64,000 nucleotides of DNA from Lithobates sylvaticus (lineage: Eukaryota; Chordata; Amphibia; Anura; Ranidae). The notes below the pieces were generated by a model. It was not told the DNA's origin, searched no databases, and saw nothing but the letters and a program-made list of their open reading frames with translations. Position numbers and translations under genes: made by a program. Each line of letters opens with the position of its first letter. Within the stretch, counting starts at the first letter, position 1. Below are positions 9,056-22,259 of the stretch, in pieces. Where the stretch lies: positions 445,210,022 through 445,274,021 of the forward strand of contig CM053028.1 of NCBI GenBank assembly GCA_028564925.1, written 5' to 3'.

Positions 9056-12000
9056 TAGAAATAGAAATACCTGAAGAATAAAACACTTCTATTTGTTTCG
9101 ATTAATTTTAAGGAAAGCACTTTGTGCTAACATGATCCTTGCTCTATTCCGTCTGCCTCTAGAGAGGTCACCTGTAACACTGAATACCCTCTCTGCAAAG
9201 GCTTGAGAAGCTGGCATAGCCAGCAGGTCTAATGCAAAAGGTTTTAGCTTATGATAAAAAGTGTCACTCTTTGACAGCCATACATCTGTTGCGGTGAAAC
9301 CCTCACTGATGGCAACTTGGTGCAAAAGCTCTTCCTTATATTTTCTGATCTGCTGCTCTATGCTGTTTGGGGAGATCCTCTGCATGGGTCTTCTGCGGCA
9401 TTTAGAAAGAAACCGAAAGACTGGGTGCTTAGATGTGGATGCCGGTGGCGGTGCTTCTTCCACTTCCTGCGATAGTTCTTCCACCACATCCTCTTCTTCA
9501 GACAATTCCTCATGTTGTGTGTATGGCAATGTGTATTTTCTTGCTGTATACTCCTCTGCCTTTTTAAGCAGTTCCTGAATATTCTCATCTGCCACATCAA
9601 CAAGGGTTTCACAGAGGAAAGGGTTGACAAAACAAGCAGCTGCTGCAAGTGGAGAGAACATTTCGTCAGTTGGATCTAAGAATAAAGCAAAATGCTGGTT
9701 CACACTCCCTTTCATCCTCTGTGCAATCAATTGTGGCAAGGTCTTGGTAGCTAGTGTTCTGTTTAAAGTCCTCAAGATGGCTGAGCAGATCAAAGAGGGC
9801 AGGGACAGCCAGGGACATGGACAATGTGTCACTCTGGAGGGTTTTAGTATGTTCTGCAAAAGGCAGCAGTAGGTTATGCAATGATGTAAGCTTTTGCCGT
9901 TCACTGGGGAGCAAGCTGTCCTATTCCATGTTGTTTGCGATTTGGCAGACTTACTCTTTCAGTTTGAGGAGTCTTGTGATCATGTTGAATGTACTTGACC
10001 AGCGTGTGAGGCAGTCATTTAAAAGAATAAGGCCACAATGCTCCAATAGCTTCTGTGTTGCAACTGAAGACTTGTGGAAGAGGTTCACTATTGATCTTGC
10101 TTTATCCAGTATTCTCTTCACACTTGCCTCCTTCTGCACCATGTGGACCTCAAGTTGCAAGGTATGCACCACACATGGTGTCCGGTTAATGTTGATCTGT
10201 TGGTACCTAACAAGTGGAACACACAGCCAAATAAGCATAAAGTATAGAAAAGGTTTCTGGTCCATTCTATTATTTTAACACTTAACATCTTATGGGAATA
10301 CTTTTACAATACACAAGACTACAAATAAAGTGGAAAAATAACAAATGTGCACCCGTAGAGTAGAGCAGATAGCTTCCCCATATTAATCATCTCATATCCA
10401 TGTGATAATTGACTGGTGTCAACCATGTCATTATGTAAAAAAATAATAAAAATGTCTCACTGCAGATCATCAATTTCGGTCTCAGCCTCAGAGTCACTTT
10501 CCATCATGGGGAGTCTTCCTCACTAGGGCTGGGTGGTTCTTCTGCTGCTGCTGTGGTTTGTTTAAATGCTGCCACCATATTGCTCCCGTTGTCTATTATC
10601 ACTGCAAGGATCTTCCTCTTTGGTATGCCCCACTCTTGCAAGCATTTGTCCACACATGGTTTGATTGACTGTGCAGTGTGTGGGTGGGCTACTTGTTCAA
10701 GGGCCAGCAATATGTGTTCAGGTTTATGTTGTTCAACACAAAACTAGCATGCACTTATGGCAAGGAATGAAGCCGAGAGTCCTTTTTTGGTCCACAAATC
10801 AGTGCAAATAGATACTCTCCGAGCAGCAGCCACTCTCTTTTTGAATTTTTGTTTTTCATACTGTTTGTCAATCAGATTGCCTATTTTAGTTTTCTTTGGA
10901 ACAGTCAGCTTCCTATCTACTGTCTCCATCATTTTAACAAAGTCCTTGTCTTCAATCGTTCTGACTGGTAATCCGGTGTGCCCAATCCATCTTGCTATGG
11001 CCTCCTCCCTGGCATGTTGTACCTTAGAGTCAATTTTGTATTTTGAAGCACATAAAAGAGCAGTGCAAATAGTTTGCTGTGGTTGTGCACTGCCACTGGC
11101 TTGACTTGGCCCATCATTTGAGGTTTTTTGTATTTAAAAAAGTAAAGTTATTCTGATTTTACGTTCTCTCTCAGCCCACACAGTCAGCTCCAAGTTGTCT
11201 CCCTATAATATACTACATGTATAGCCCTTCCCAGAGCCAGCATTAGGCCTTTAGATGCATGTGCTGTGCTGTGCCATAATTGACAGTGCCCCAGCCCCTC
11301 CCAGTGACCACTGACCCCATCCTTCTACATATATTTTGGTGAGATACTTAAATTCAGGGAAAGCAGCAGCTGATAAATATTATGAAATCAAATCACTCGC
11401 GCCTATTAAAATTCAGAAACTAAAGTGCACAACATAAACAGACAAACAAACAGCTATTACTTCAGAATAACAAAAGGTATGAAATCTGCAAGAAAGTTTG
11501 TAAAAAAAATCCCTGCAATGCCAATGTACATAAGACTGTTCCCAACAAAAGTGGAGTTAAGTGTTAATGTGCTTACTTTTGTATGAATTTCAGGATGAGT
11601 TGTCCGCAAATGATGCTTCAAGTTTGTTGTATTTTTATCAGCGAGTGTCGCTCCACATGGTTTGCAAAGAGTCTTGTTGTCATTAACATCAAATGTAAAA
11701 TACATCCATAGATCTTCTCTTCTCTTTATACCAGTGACAGTCACAGAAGCCGACATTTCTGGTATAGTTTGGAGTCGTGGACGGACATCAGACGGACGGT
11801 TGGAACTGATAGCCTGTATGCTGCAGTGCACAGTGCTCTCTGGACGACGGTGGTCTGTAAAATGTGGAAATAAATGCAGCACACACAGTGCTGGAGCCTG
11901 GATGGTGGTCTGAGGGATTGCCTGTAATCGACAGTGCAAAAGAGTCCTGGATGCCACTGCTAGTGGTCAGAGCCTCAGAGGAGGCCTGCACAGTTGCACT

Positions 12001-12423
12001 TTTGCACAGTGTGCTCTGGACTGATGGTGGACATCTGAGGGGAGGGGAGGCCTCAGGCCTGCTGTACCACAATGCTGCTTTGTCTCTGGGCACCTGGCAT
12101 GGCATCAGGAGGAGTCAGGACTCGGAAGTTGGGAGTGGCGCACACAGTGGCCCACACTCTCTGGCACTCTGAGTCGTCACGGTGCTTGCTGGACGCGGAT
12201 TCCGGAAGTAGGCAGAGCTCCGTAAAAAAACAGAAGTTGGTAAACATCCCTCCTTGCCATTTTCATCTTGTTGTCGTTCGATAGCGAAAACGGGTCAGAT
12301 TTTCGCCATAGTTTTCGTCAGTGGAGGAAAATGTGCTGTACTTTTCGTTTAGTTTTCATCACTGTAAAAATGTCGCTGACGAAATCTTTGATGAAAACGT
12401 TTTTGTTGGTGAAATTAACACTG
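9056..12423 (-). mobile_element. hAT transposon, near full length
   Basis: Minus-strand hAT element. The 5' terminus is at 12423, where the minus strand reads CAGTGTTAATTTCACC, a typical hAT terminus. The subterminal stretch 12270-12420 is rich in GAAAACGTTTT / TTTTCGTC words, as in many hAT ends. The transposase lies at 9089-11740. Possible target duplication CCCGTGAC is at 12424-12431, but the opposite end was not identified; the fold-back at 8515-9055 may belong to it or may be a later rearrangement. It looks moderately old. Confidence 0.75.
9089..11740 (-). pseudogene. hAT transposase with BED finger, intron-containing
   Basis: Encodes a DNA-cutting transposase acting in the nucleus on hAT ends. 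From N to C (high to low coordinates): a BED zinc finger at 11740-11570 (CKPCGATL...LKHHLRTTHPEIH, Cys2 with two His); the hAT core at 11110-10744 (AIARWIGHTGLPV, CTDLWTKKG) and 10735-10504 (VAHPHTAQSIKPCVD, AVIIDNGSNMVAAF with a catalytic-type Asp); CVVHTLQLEVH and CLTRWSSTFNMI at 10215-9960; and the C-terminal dimerisation domain at 9300-9089 (PASQAFAERVFSVTGDLSR, ending NRNK). One intron is well supported: exon end CTGCA then GTGAGAC near 10474, acceptor CCACTTGTTAG near 10218, joining in frame. A donor AAAGTAAGC near 11570 suggests another. Damage seen: one TAG after FLAISAC (about 10744) and a frame change near 9700-9780. Otherwise long and well preserved. Confidence 0.8.
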
Positions 12424-12431
12424 CCCGTGAC

Positions 12432-12639
12432 ATGAAATTCTCTTCCATAACCTCCCCTTAGTAGCCGAGTTTGACTATTCCTCACCCAGATTAAGCCTCA
12501 TACAAAGCTGTCTCTGTTTCAGTTAATGACTGTGTTTCAACCTATATTGATGATCACTAGCATCTGCTTTGTAAAATCCTACAAAATCCCTGACTTTGTG
12601 CAAGTGTACAATGTGTGCAAGTACAAGAATTGATGCTCG
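12432..12639. other. unassigned stretch
   Basis: No recognised gene. It may be part of the Tc1-type element whose 3' end follows. Confidence 0.4.
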
Positions 12640-12745
12640 TTTGAAGCCGAGGGGGAGTCACACCAAATATTTATTTGATTTGGATTTTTCTTCTGTTTGC
12701 TCACTTTGCATTTTGTAAATTGCTAAAAATAAACAATAAAAATGT
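12640..12745 (+). mobile_element. Tc1-type 3' end, left piece
   Basis: GGGGGAGTCACACCAAATAT, then TTGATTTGGATTTTTCTTCT, CATTTTGTAAATTGC and AAAAATAAACAATAAA match the 3' noncoding end of a common vertebrate Tc1-type element. Its continuation is at 13561-13625. Recognition is from memory. Confidence 0.55.
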
Positions 12746-12765
12746 ATATATATATATATATATTT

Positions 12766-13625
<860 letters not shown>

Positions 13626-14285
13626 TATATACATGATAAAATGGGAAACAGGTGGAATAGGTAAACAAGAGTATAGATGTAAGATATGAAAAAGCGCACA
13701 CCTTTGTTTTATTGGTTTTAAGCAGAAATACAAAGAAAACAAACTGAGGTAAGGCAACAAGAAATTAAATAATAAAATACAGTGCAAAACATGCACACTT
13801 TTATGCATTTTGTAGTGTTGATTGACTGGTTTTCCACTGGCACCAAAACATATGTTTTTCCCTCTCTAAAAATTGATTGGTGACATGACAATTTACGGTA
13901 GCTATGAATAGTACATACCTGTGAGTCAGATTTGAATGTTTGCCAATACTGTCATCTAGATTTGTTTCCACAGTATGCTCCGTCTGACTGAGCAAATAGT
14001 TCACTCAGCTCCTGCTACCGTCATATATATGGCAAGAAAACCTTTTATGCTGGCTTTATTAACCAATATTGTAGTAATACAGAGATATAATCAATTCTTT
14101 ATTGCTTTATGGGCATGAATTTGCTTTAATTCACCAATTTTAAGAAAGTTACAAGCTTGTTATTTTGCAAACCTTGTAACTTCCAACAGCTAGGTGCATC
14201 CATATTTTTTTCTGTACACAGCAACCACTCTTAAATATACTGTATATCTTACACAAATGACATGAGTGTACATAAATTGTCAACC
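13626..14285. other. no gene seen
   Basis: AT-rich noncoding sequence without recognised repeats or protein-like frames. Confidence 0.5.
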
Positions 14286-14800
14286 TTAAAGGGGTTGTAA
14301 AGGAGATTTTTTTTTTTTTTAAATAACAAACATGTCATACTTACCTCCACTGTGCAGCTCGTTTTGAACAGAGTGGCCCGAACCTGGTCTTCTAGGGTCC
14401 CTCGGCGGCTGTCTCTGGTCCCCCCCCGCAAGTACTGCTCACCTTAATGCAAGCTTCCTCGCATGGTGTGGAGTACTTGCATGCGGGCGTGCTCCCGTGA
14501 TACAGTCGGTGGCTATAGCCCCTCGCTGTATCACTCGGCCCTGCCCCCCGACACGCCGCATCATTGGATGTGATGGACAGCAGCGCGAGCAAATGGCTGT
14601 GCTGCTTTCAATCCATCCACTCTAGCCAGTCAACGGCCAGAGTGAGCGGTGAAGAGGACGTCGGGGGCGAGCATGGGACTTTAGAGGGGTCAGGTAAGTA
14701 AAACAGGGGGGGGGGGGGTCTGGTATAGTCAGATGTTTTTTTAACTTAATGCATAGAATGCATTAAGGTGAAAACATTTTTACCTTAACAACCCCCTTAA
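14286..14800. mobile_element. TTAA-flanked MITE (515 bp)
   Basis: TTAAAGGGGTTGTAAAGG at the left end and CCTTAACAACCCCCTTAA at the right end are inverted repeats whose outer four bases are TTAA. The middle is GC-rich and noncoding and ends with TTAATGCATAGAATGCATTA, itself palindromic. A TTAA target is the hallmark of piggyBac/Kolobok-type insertion (inference). A truncated relative is at 38142-38370. Confidence 0.8.
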
Positions 14801-16440
14801 TATATCCTATATAAGTGTTTCTCAACCTTTTCAGTCATGGCACACTTTCAAATATGCAAATTCTCAAGGCACTCCAGCTGGATTATACCTTGTTTATTAG
14901 GACTAACTTGGTCTTTATTTGGTGGTAAATATTAATGAATAACTACTGATGTTTTTATTTTTTTTTAAAGGAAAACTATCCCAAAATAATACTTTTTTAA
15001 ATTTTGTTGTATATTTTTATGCCATTACCATTGCCCTCCACCAAAAGAATAAAACAAAATAAGTTCTTCTACTCCTGATAGGCATGAGGATACCACATGT
15101 GTGAGGATTATTTGTTGTTTGTTCCCAACGTAGGGCCCAGAAACAATAGTGAGCATTTTCTTGTTGTTATTTTTTATTTTTAATCTAAAAACACAGACCT
15201 AACATATACACTAGGGTTACATTTACTTTCAATCTTTTTATAAAATTTTCAAAAGAGAATAATGTGTACAAACATTGGTATTATAGTATTAAAACATGAA
15301 CATAGTATCTTACATGGCATCCATTCAGTGTAGTAGAACTGTGTCACCCAAAAATGGGTGACCCAGTCCCTGAAAAATAGAAAGGGCTCACTCCATAAGA
15401 ACTAGGGAGTACTAAAGCATGGTTATTAGGGTAAACGCTTATAAATTGGACCCCCAACTAGAAATCCACTGTAAAGGTTAAGAACTGCAATTGAGTTAAA
15501 GGTTAGATGTCTGCTGCTGTTTCTAATTCTGAGAAAGTGTGGATGTGCGTGCACTCTGGAAGCAGTCACTCTGACACATCTGCTCAGTACGATCACTTCC
15601 TTATCTCTGTTTATTGCAGGGCAGTGCCAATGTTTTATACACAAAGAACAATAGATTATATGTCATTGCTATGTAAATGTGGTCAGTGTAATAGGTACAT
15701 CTTATTGGCTGAAATACAAGAGAAATGCAGAAACTTGATGCTTGAAGCTTGGTTGAAGCTGGTTCTCTCTTCACTTCCTCATTCTTCCAATGCGGGGGTA
15801 GTAGGGGGTAGGCGCCATCTTTCTTGGTTCCAAAGCAAAGTTGAGCTGTTTTACTATGTATTAAGTAAGGAGTTACATAGAATCATGTATACACATAAGA
15901 AAATAGGCATTTTTATGATTATCATTATGTACATTACATTCCTCCACACCACTATTCAAACATATAATAAGGGGGGAACTAGCGTTAAATGTAAGATCTT
16001 TTGTGTTTTTCTACCTAAAACACACTGACACTGATCCTCCTAACGCTTACCTAATACCCTGAGCTAACAATTTTATCTATATTTTGTTTATGCAATCTTC
16101 TATTACAGTGAGGAGAAAAAAGATACAATGTATAGTTTTCTCCTCACAGAGGAAAAACCGTACAGCAGCAAGTTCTAACACTGGTGTTTAGAGTTATTGG
16201 CTTTTGCAGTGATCTTGTTTGGGAGCCAGTTACTCTGTCTGTGACAGTTCGGCCTCCATGCTGTAAGCACACAATCAAGCACAAATACGTGCTACAGATA
16301 TGCAATACACTATGAAAATAAGTTGTGATGCCACAAACAGTATATGTGTTTTGCTGTCATCAGAGATGCCATTGTTTGATGGCACCCCTGACAAACCCAG
16401 ACAGCATCCCAGTTGAGAAAAGCTGTCATATTTTGTGCTT
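14801..16440. other. no gene seen
   Basis: Mostly AT-rich sequence. GTGTTTCTCAACCTTTTCAG at 14816 resembles the end of hAT/Charlie-type repeats. GGATACCACATGTGTGAGGA at 15088 matches a word also found in the TTAA elements at 39560 and 45190. An open frame at 15507-16028 shows no family features and no plausible gene context. Confidence 0.5.
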
Positions 16441-16446
16441 GTGTAT

Positions 16447-16718
16447 TAAGGAAAATTGTTATCCATACTTACCATAATTTTCCTTTCCTAGATCCTCCCC
16501 ATGTCAGCCTACCATGTCAGCCTACTATGGTTCAGCTCCGCCCTCTTTGACCCCTCCAGGACCACCTCTTTATTAGCCCATAAAGGGCGGCTGTCTGCCC
16601 ACACCAGTGTTCAAAAATACCCGCCTCGCGACAGATAAACCGGATGGGAATCCCCGGCTGACATGGGGAGGATCCAGGAAAGGAAAATTATGGTAATTAT
16701 GGATAACAATTTTCCTTA
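16447..16718. repeat. terminal inverted repeat pair of DIRS element
   Basis: Arms at 16447-16488 and 16677-16718 match as inverted repeats with a single difference over 42 bp (TAAGGAAAATTGTTATCC outward). Similarity extends inward through GATCCTCCCCATGTCAGCC to about 66 bp. A third copy of CCTCCCCATGTCAGCC follows outside at about 16727. DIRS elements carry inverted terminal repeats plus an internal complementary region, and this lies directly after the tyrosine-recombinase end of a DIRS fossil, so I read it as that terminus. A separate MITE is the alternative. Confidence 0.6.
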
Positions 16719-16913
16719 TTCTTGGACCTCCCCATGTCAGCCTACTATGGGATGTACCAAGCAATATTAAGAAGGGAGGGAAGACAAAAAATTTAAAATA
16801 AGCCAAACCCTCAATGCAATGCTACTCAAATTTTTTAATGGGCGATAGCCACCGTAATAACCGTACAGCCAAATGTTTCCTCAGGCAGACAAGCCACATT
16901 AAGCCTGTAATGC

Positions 16914-17117
16914 CTAATAAAAAGTGTTGTGCGCGCTCCAGCTTGCTGATCTGCAAACTACCTCAGGGGCGACCTTCGTGTATGCTGCCCAGGATGCTGC
17001 CATACCCCTCATCGAATGTGCTTTGATTTCTGAAGGAGGAGGAAGTCCCAGCGTTCTGTATGCAATATGCCTGGTCTTGACAATCCAGGAAGACACAACT
17101 CTAGATGTTGCTGGCAT
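16914..17117 (-). pseudogene. DIRS tyrosine recombinase (fossil part)
   Basis: The segment WIVKTRHIAYRTLGLPPPSE followed by IKAHSMRGMAASWAAY carries the H-x-x-R block of the tyrosine recombinase fold as seen in DIRS elements, followed by VVCRSASWSAHNTFY. In a living element this enzyme joins the circular DNA copy to the genome. Fossil. Confidence 0.75.
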
Positions 17118-17870
17118 ACCATTTTAAGGCCTACATCTGATCTTGTTTTGAAAAGCTTTTAGTCCATTTCAGGTATGTTTATACTGCAGAGACCAGGTCT
17201 AACCTACTCCACTCATCAGCTGTATCTGCTGGAAAGGCTGGGAGAATGATCTCCCAGTTCATACAAAATTATGTGGCCACCTTAGGTAGAAAGCTTGGTA
17301 CCGGCCTAAGGACTATCTTGTCTGGGAGCACCAAACAATATGGTTCTTTCGATGAGAAGGCGCACAACTCGGAGACTCTTCTGGCCGAGGCAACGGCTAG
17401 CAAAAAACAAAAACAAAAAAAAAACCCGTTAAAAGAAATAATGAACAAGAGAAAGCTTGATCAAACGGAGGAACCGGCAAGGTTCTCAAGACTAGCATTA
17501 AGTCCCATTTTGGAAAAAAACTATTTCAATGGAAGTCTGATTTCTATGGCTGCCCCTAAAAATCAGATCACCAACGGATGTAGAGAACATCTTGTATGCG
17601 ACATAGCCGACAAGGCGGGGATTTGACCCTTCAGGGAGTTATATCCCAACCCCTTTCTGTAGTATTCCAGATCCAGTGATAGCTTACATTCATGGACCTC
17701 TTACGAGCCTGTAATAATGACTTCACTACACGGCCCGAGAGATCCAAGCCAGTTAAAGCCCCCCTCTCACTTCCAAGTCATTAACTTCAACCTCCTGGGG
17801 TTCGGGTGTCAGGCCCCCCTCTGCAGAAGGAGATTCTGACAAGGAGGCAGTGGGATTGGTGAACCCAACT

Positions 17871-18632
17871 TTATCTTCCAAGCCAGAGGGAACCACGGCT
17901 TCCTAAGGTAGGACTACTATTGCTGTGACCCTTTCTCGCTGAATCTTCAGCAGGATTGAGAGCCAATGGAAGCGGCGGGAACACATACACCAAGGGGAAG
18001 TTCCAAGGCCTAGACAGAGCACCCTGACCCAATGCCTGTGGATGCCAGGTCTGGGAGAAGAAGCAAGGAAGTTGACAATTCTCCTCCGATGCCATAAGAT
18101 CTATCGAAGGCATCCCCCAGACCCTGGAGATCTTGTGTAGGTACTTGGGATTGAGGCTCCATTTGCTGTGATCCTCAAAGCTTCGACTCAAGCGATCTGC
18201 TAAAACATTCCCAGGCCCTGGGAGATAAGATGCTGTAAGAGAGCCTAGATTCTTCTTCTGCCCAAAGGAAGATTTGAAATGCCACCTGAAGGAGAGGGCG
18301 ACTTCTTGTGCCTCCTCGATGAGACACATAAGCCACAGTATTTTTTTTGTCTGAAAGGACAGCTCGACCTCGCAACATAGGTTGGAATGATAAGAGAGCG
18401 CGCTTGACAGCGTCTGACAGCATCCAATCCCAGGAAATTTGAACTCTTCGCCCCACAAAGGTTCCATTGGCCTTGAACCTGCTGTCCCAGGCAGTGTGCT
18501 CCCCAGCCTGCCATTGGTCGTCACCACTATTGATTCTGAGGCCTTCAACAGAACGCAGGAAAGATTGCGAGCTACTGACCACCAAACCAGGGACCAGATT
18601 ATCAGAATTGGCAGATAGATTTTCTGGAACAA
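17871..18632 (-). pseudogene. DIRS RNase H region (fossil part)
   Basis: Contains LPGPGNVLADRLSRSF and SIDLMASEENCQLPCFFSQ, which are characteristic of the RNase H end and following linker of DIRS-type polyproteins. Fossil. Confidence 0.65.
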
Positions 18633-18734
18633 GTAGTGACAATCCCACTGAAGAAGAAAGTTGCACTGAAACCTCCTTCTGCGCCACCTGACCCACGGGA
18701 CTGCTGGAATTGTGGCTGATAGAACCCCAAAATA

Positions 18735-19247
18735 CTACATGCATTCCTTCACCATCATAGAAGGCCTGGCCATCATTGCTTTTGTCTGAGACTGGATCTC
18801 CTGGACCTTTGTCTGAGGAAGGGAAACACGACCCTGATTCGTGTCGAATTGTACTCCTAAATACTCCAACATTTGGGTCGGATGCATCTGGCTCTCCCGA
18901 AAGTTGATCAACCAACCAAAACGAGCTAGTGTTTTGCAGGTGAGATTCACATGAACTAGAAGGAGCTCTTTTGACAGACCCAGAAGTAGCATGTCGTCTA
19001 GATAATGGAATATTTGCACTCTCTTGACACTGAGAGTAGCGATGATAGCAGATAGTAGCTTCAAACACATTCTCGGAGCCATGCAGAGACCGAATGGGAG
19101 ACATTGAAATTGAAAATGAGAGCCTTCTTTGGAATATCTGAGAAAGCAATGGCGAGATACGTCTTTGGAAACATGAAGATACGCATCCGCCAGATCGATG
19201 GAAACCATCCAGTCTCCTGACTCCACAGCCAAAATTATTGTTTCCAA
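18735..19247 (-). pseudogene. DIRS reverse transcriptase (fossil part)
   Basis: Contains VSIDLADAYLHV (first catalytic Asp block), CLPFGLCMAPRMC and IFHYLDDMLLLG (the Y-x-DD box in its DIRS form). About 170 residues of reverse-transcriptase core are readable. Fossil. Confidence 0.85.
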
Positions 19248-19854
19248 TGACTTTTAAATGGTGAAACTTTCATATAAGAATTCCGGACTTTGAGATCCAA
19301 AACTAGTCTGAAACCCCTGAAGCCTCTGGGGCCAAAAACAAAGGGGAACATACTCTTTGACCCAATTCATGCCTTGGAACCAGAAGGATGACCCTTGTTG
19401 CCAACAGCTCCCCTACATATCCCTGCAAACATTGCCTCCTTTCCAAAACCGTAGGAAATCGAGTTTCTACGAACAAGGTCTAAGGGGGCCTTGCTCTTAA
19501 CTCGAGAAGATAACGTGATCGAATGGCAACTACAATCCAGGCATCCTGTATTTTGTCCGCCCAAACCCTGAATTGGGCTAGTCTTGCTCCTACTTGAGAG
19601 GGTTGAGCGGAGACACCTTCAGAAGGACTTATTTGAAGCCTTAGGAGCTTCATTGGCCCTGGGCTTGGAAGGCTTCTGGAAGCTTGAACCGACTCCCTTC
19701 CACTGACTGAAAAAAATGGCTTACCAGGTCTGTAAGCACTGGCCTCTCTGAATCCTTCTTTGGATCTCTTGTTAAACCGAAAGGGCTGCCGTTGTCTTTC
19801 TCTTCTGCGGGATTAGGCCAGATCTGCTGCCGGAAACCCTCTGAATTGCTGATT

Positions 19855-20382
19855 CTAAAGTCTCCCTGAAGAGCAGCTTCCGTCGAATGGAACCGAACAC
19901 AGACTGTGCTTAGGAGCCTTACCGGCTGACCAATGCTTCAACCATAAGGCTCTGCGGGCTGTGACGGAATGAGCCATTATCTTTGCTGTCATCTTGACCT
20001 GGTCGACAGCCACTTCAGCCACAAACTCTACAGCAGTCTTGACAAACTGCAAAGGAGAAGAACAGCCACCTCCCAGACTTTCATCCAAACATCCATCCAC
20101 CAGCTCCGCTACCCACACTCTAAGGGCTGCTGCCACAGAAGTGAGTGCTACCGCCGCTCTGCAGGCTGCTCCAGCCAAACTATACAACCTTTTTAGGTCT
20201 GCATTTATTCTGCGATCCATATGATCCCTAAAAGAGACCGAATCCCCCAGCGGAAGCTTAATGTGGCGGGCAAACCTCTGTAATGAAGCATCCAGCTTAG
20301 GTGTAGTGTCCCAAGGGGTACAGCTTTGATACTCTATTATGCACATTGAGCTTCTTCTCAGGCCTTGCCCACTCATCGTCAA
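19855..20382 (-). pseudogene. DIRS gag-like region (fossil part)
   Basis: LQRFARHIKLPLGDSVSFRD aligns with LMRLARHVMLPLDDAVSFRR of the second DIRS fossil (about 63300). The following Ala-rich helical stretch matches as well. Likely the structural protein region. Fossil. Confidence 0.65.
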
Positions 20383-20440
20383 TTACTTCTTTAAACTCAG
20401 AAATGAATGGGAAGGAAGGTAACGATTTCTTTATGCATGC

Positions 20441-21243
20441 TTGTTTCCTGACACCAACATGGCAGCATACTAGTGATGACCATTACCTCAGGACAAGTGA
20501 ATAGCATAAAAAAAGGATTAGTTAGCCGCCCCCCATTCTTTTATTTTCCTCATACCTCCACGCACCAGTGAAGAGTAAGCAGTGCAGTCCCCACCTCTCC
20601 CTCAGTGCAGTAGCCGTCTGGGTTTAGCCTCTCCCAGTGTGAAGTCCCAGCGCTCGGGCTGCTAAATGCACTAATAGCCTGGGAGCCCCTTCTGTGGGTC
20701 TCGATGGGGCCCTGCAGTGTTTCCTCATTAGGAACGAAATCTGCCATCATGTAAGTGTCTGTGGGCTGAGGCTTGGTGGGGGGGCAGCTAGTTCATTCCT
20801 TTTCCTTTTTTTTTGGGGTTCCTTGCACCATACAGGGCTGCCTATCCATTTTATTATTTTGGTCTCCTCATATATGTTCTCCCTTACCTTGGTCTGTTTC
20901 ACTTTTGAGTGCCTCCCATGTCTTCATTTTTGTTAGTGTTCTGTTCCCCTCTTGTTTGCCCATGTGCGTCCCAGGCCTTCCTATAGGGAAATAATGGGCG
21001 CCCTATAGGATAATAATGGCTGCCCAGTGCTGTTTTTCTTTGGCCAGGGAGCCCTTGATGACATCATCGGGCTATGTCGACCATTGGGAGTTCCGCCCGC
21101 CATCTTGCTTATGGGTAAAAGCTTCCTCTTACCAGCAAGAGCTCCCTCTGCACCCCCCCTACTGCTTTTTAACAGGTAGGACACCAAAAAAAAAAAAGAG
21201 AAATGCATATATATTAATTTATTTTGGTAAAAAAAAAGAGAAA

Positions 21244-21291
<48 letters not shown>

Positions 21292-22259
21292 CTTTATTTA
21301 TTTCTGGTTTTATAAAAAATATATATATATTTTCTGTTTATTATGAAGGCATATTTTAACTGTCTCCTCTCTCTTTCACTTCAAAAGCCCTTCTCTCTCT
21401 AGTGCTATTTTCCTTTCTGGCGGATTGCTTTGAGTTTTTTCAGCCCCGCATGCTCATGCTCTCAAAGATCAAGAGCCAGGGAAAGACAGACGGTCTTCGG
21501 AAAAGCATAGCCCTAGATGCCGCACCCACTCAAGGGAAAAAGTTCCAAGGAAGACATCTTATCGCCTCTTCCCCAGAGAAACAGCAGCGTCCCAACAAGA
21601 GTCCTGCAGGGCCTGTGGTGCAGCGCCTGTACACAAAAGGGTTGGTGAGTAAAGACTGCCCAGAGGAGTTCGCAGTTAACAAGTAACACCAAACGTCTTT
21701 ATTATTTATGGTGCAAGATTTTATTTTGAACTCACTTCAATTATCCCGGCCAGGCAGCCCCCTCCTAGAAGCTACTAGAATAGCAACCTGGCACCTTGGC
21801 ATGGGGCGCTCAACCACTCAGTTCTGGTGAGTGGGCGAGGAGGAAGACCGGAAGCTGCTTGGTTTCAGTTTTTTTTTTCCTTCGTGTATCCAGGTGGCAA
21901 TGCAGGCTAATACATGGGTAAAGAGACAAACTCATATTTACCCTTTCTTCAAAATGGCAATTCCTTCTCCATTTATGGAAGAAATTTATGGGATGGCAAA
22001 GTCCGGAGAGAGTTTCTCGTTTGATTATCTTTACAAGTTTTATCCCTGTCACAGACCTGCTCCTCCTCCATGCCATTTCTCTCCCACAGAGCTGCCAAAT
22101 CCACCACAAAAGCGGGTGGGCTGCTACAATACTGACACTCCAGACTCAGGGGGTCCTCGTCCCGGTCCCATTCACAGGAATGATTGCATGTTTTCTACCC
22201 AACCCTGTTTGTAGTTCACAGGGGACGTGGCTAGCGTCCAGTTGCAGATCGGAAGTGGT
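20441..22259. other. no intact gene; possibly retroelement-derived
   Basis: Noncoding or strongly decayed. Holds a (TA)n tract at 21257-21288 with further AT at 21318-21330. Frames at 21402-21686 and 21831-22214 are rich in Pro/Lys/Gln and could be remains of a gag region belonging to the plus-strand fossil that follows, but I cannot show it. Confidence 0.4.

Larger units (their letters stand above)
16740..20440 (-). mobile_element. DIRS-type retroelement fossil 1
   Basis: Minus-strand tyrosine-recombinase retroelement fossil. In transcription order: a gag-like region (20382-19855), reverse transcriptase (19247-18735), RNase H region (18632-17871) and tyrosine recombinase (17117-16914), with the terminal inverted repeats at 16447-16718. 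The order and the absence of an integrase fit DIRS rather than gypsy. It is broken, with many breaks, and of middle to old age. Its gag is related to that of the second fossil at 61700-63900. Confidence 0.8.

Noticed and set aside
9754-10278. 174-residue plus-strand frame
   Set aside because: Antisense shadow of the hAT transposase.
15507-16028. 173-residue plus-strand frame
   Set aside because: No recognisable domain, low complexity and no supporting signals; kept as unassigned.
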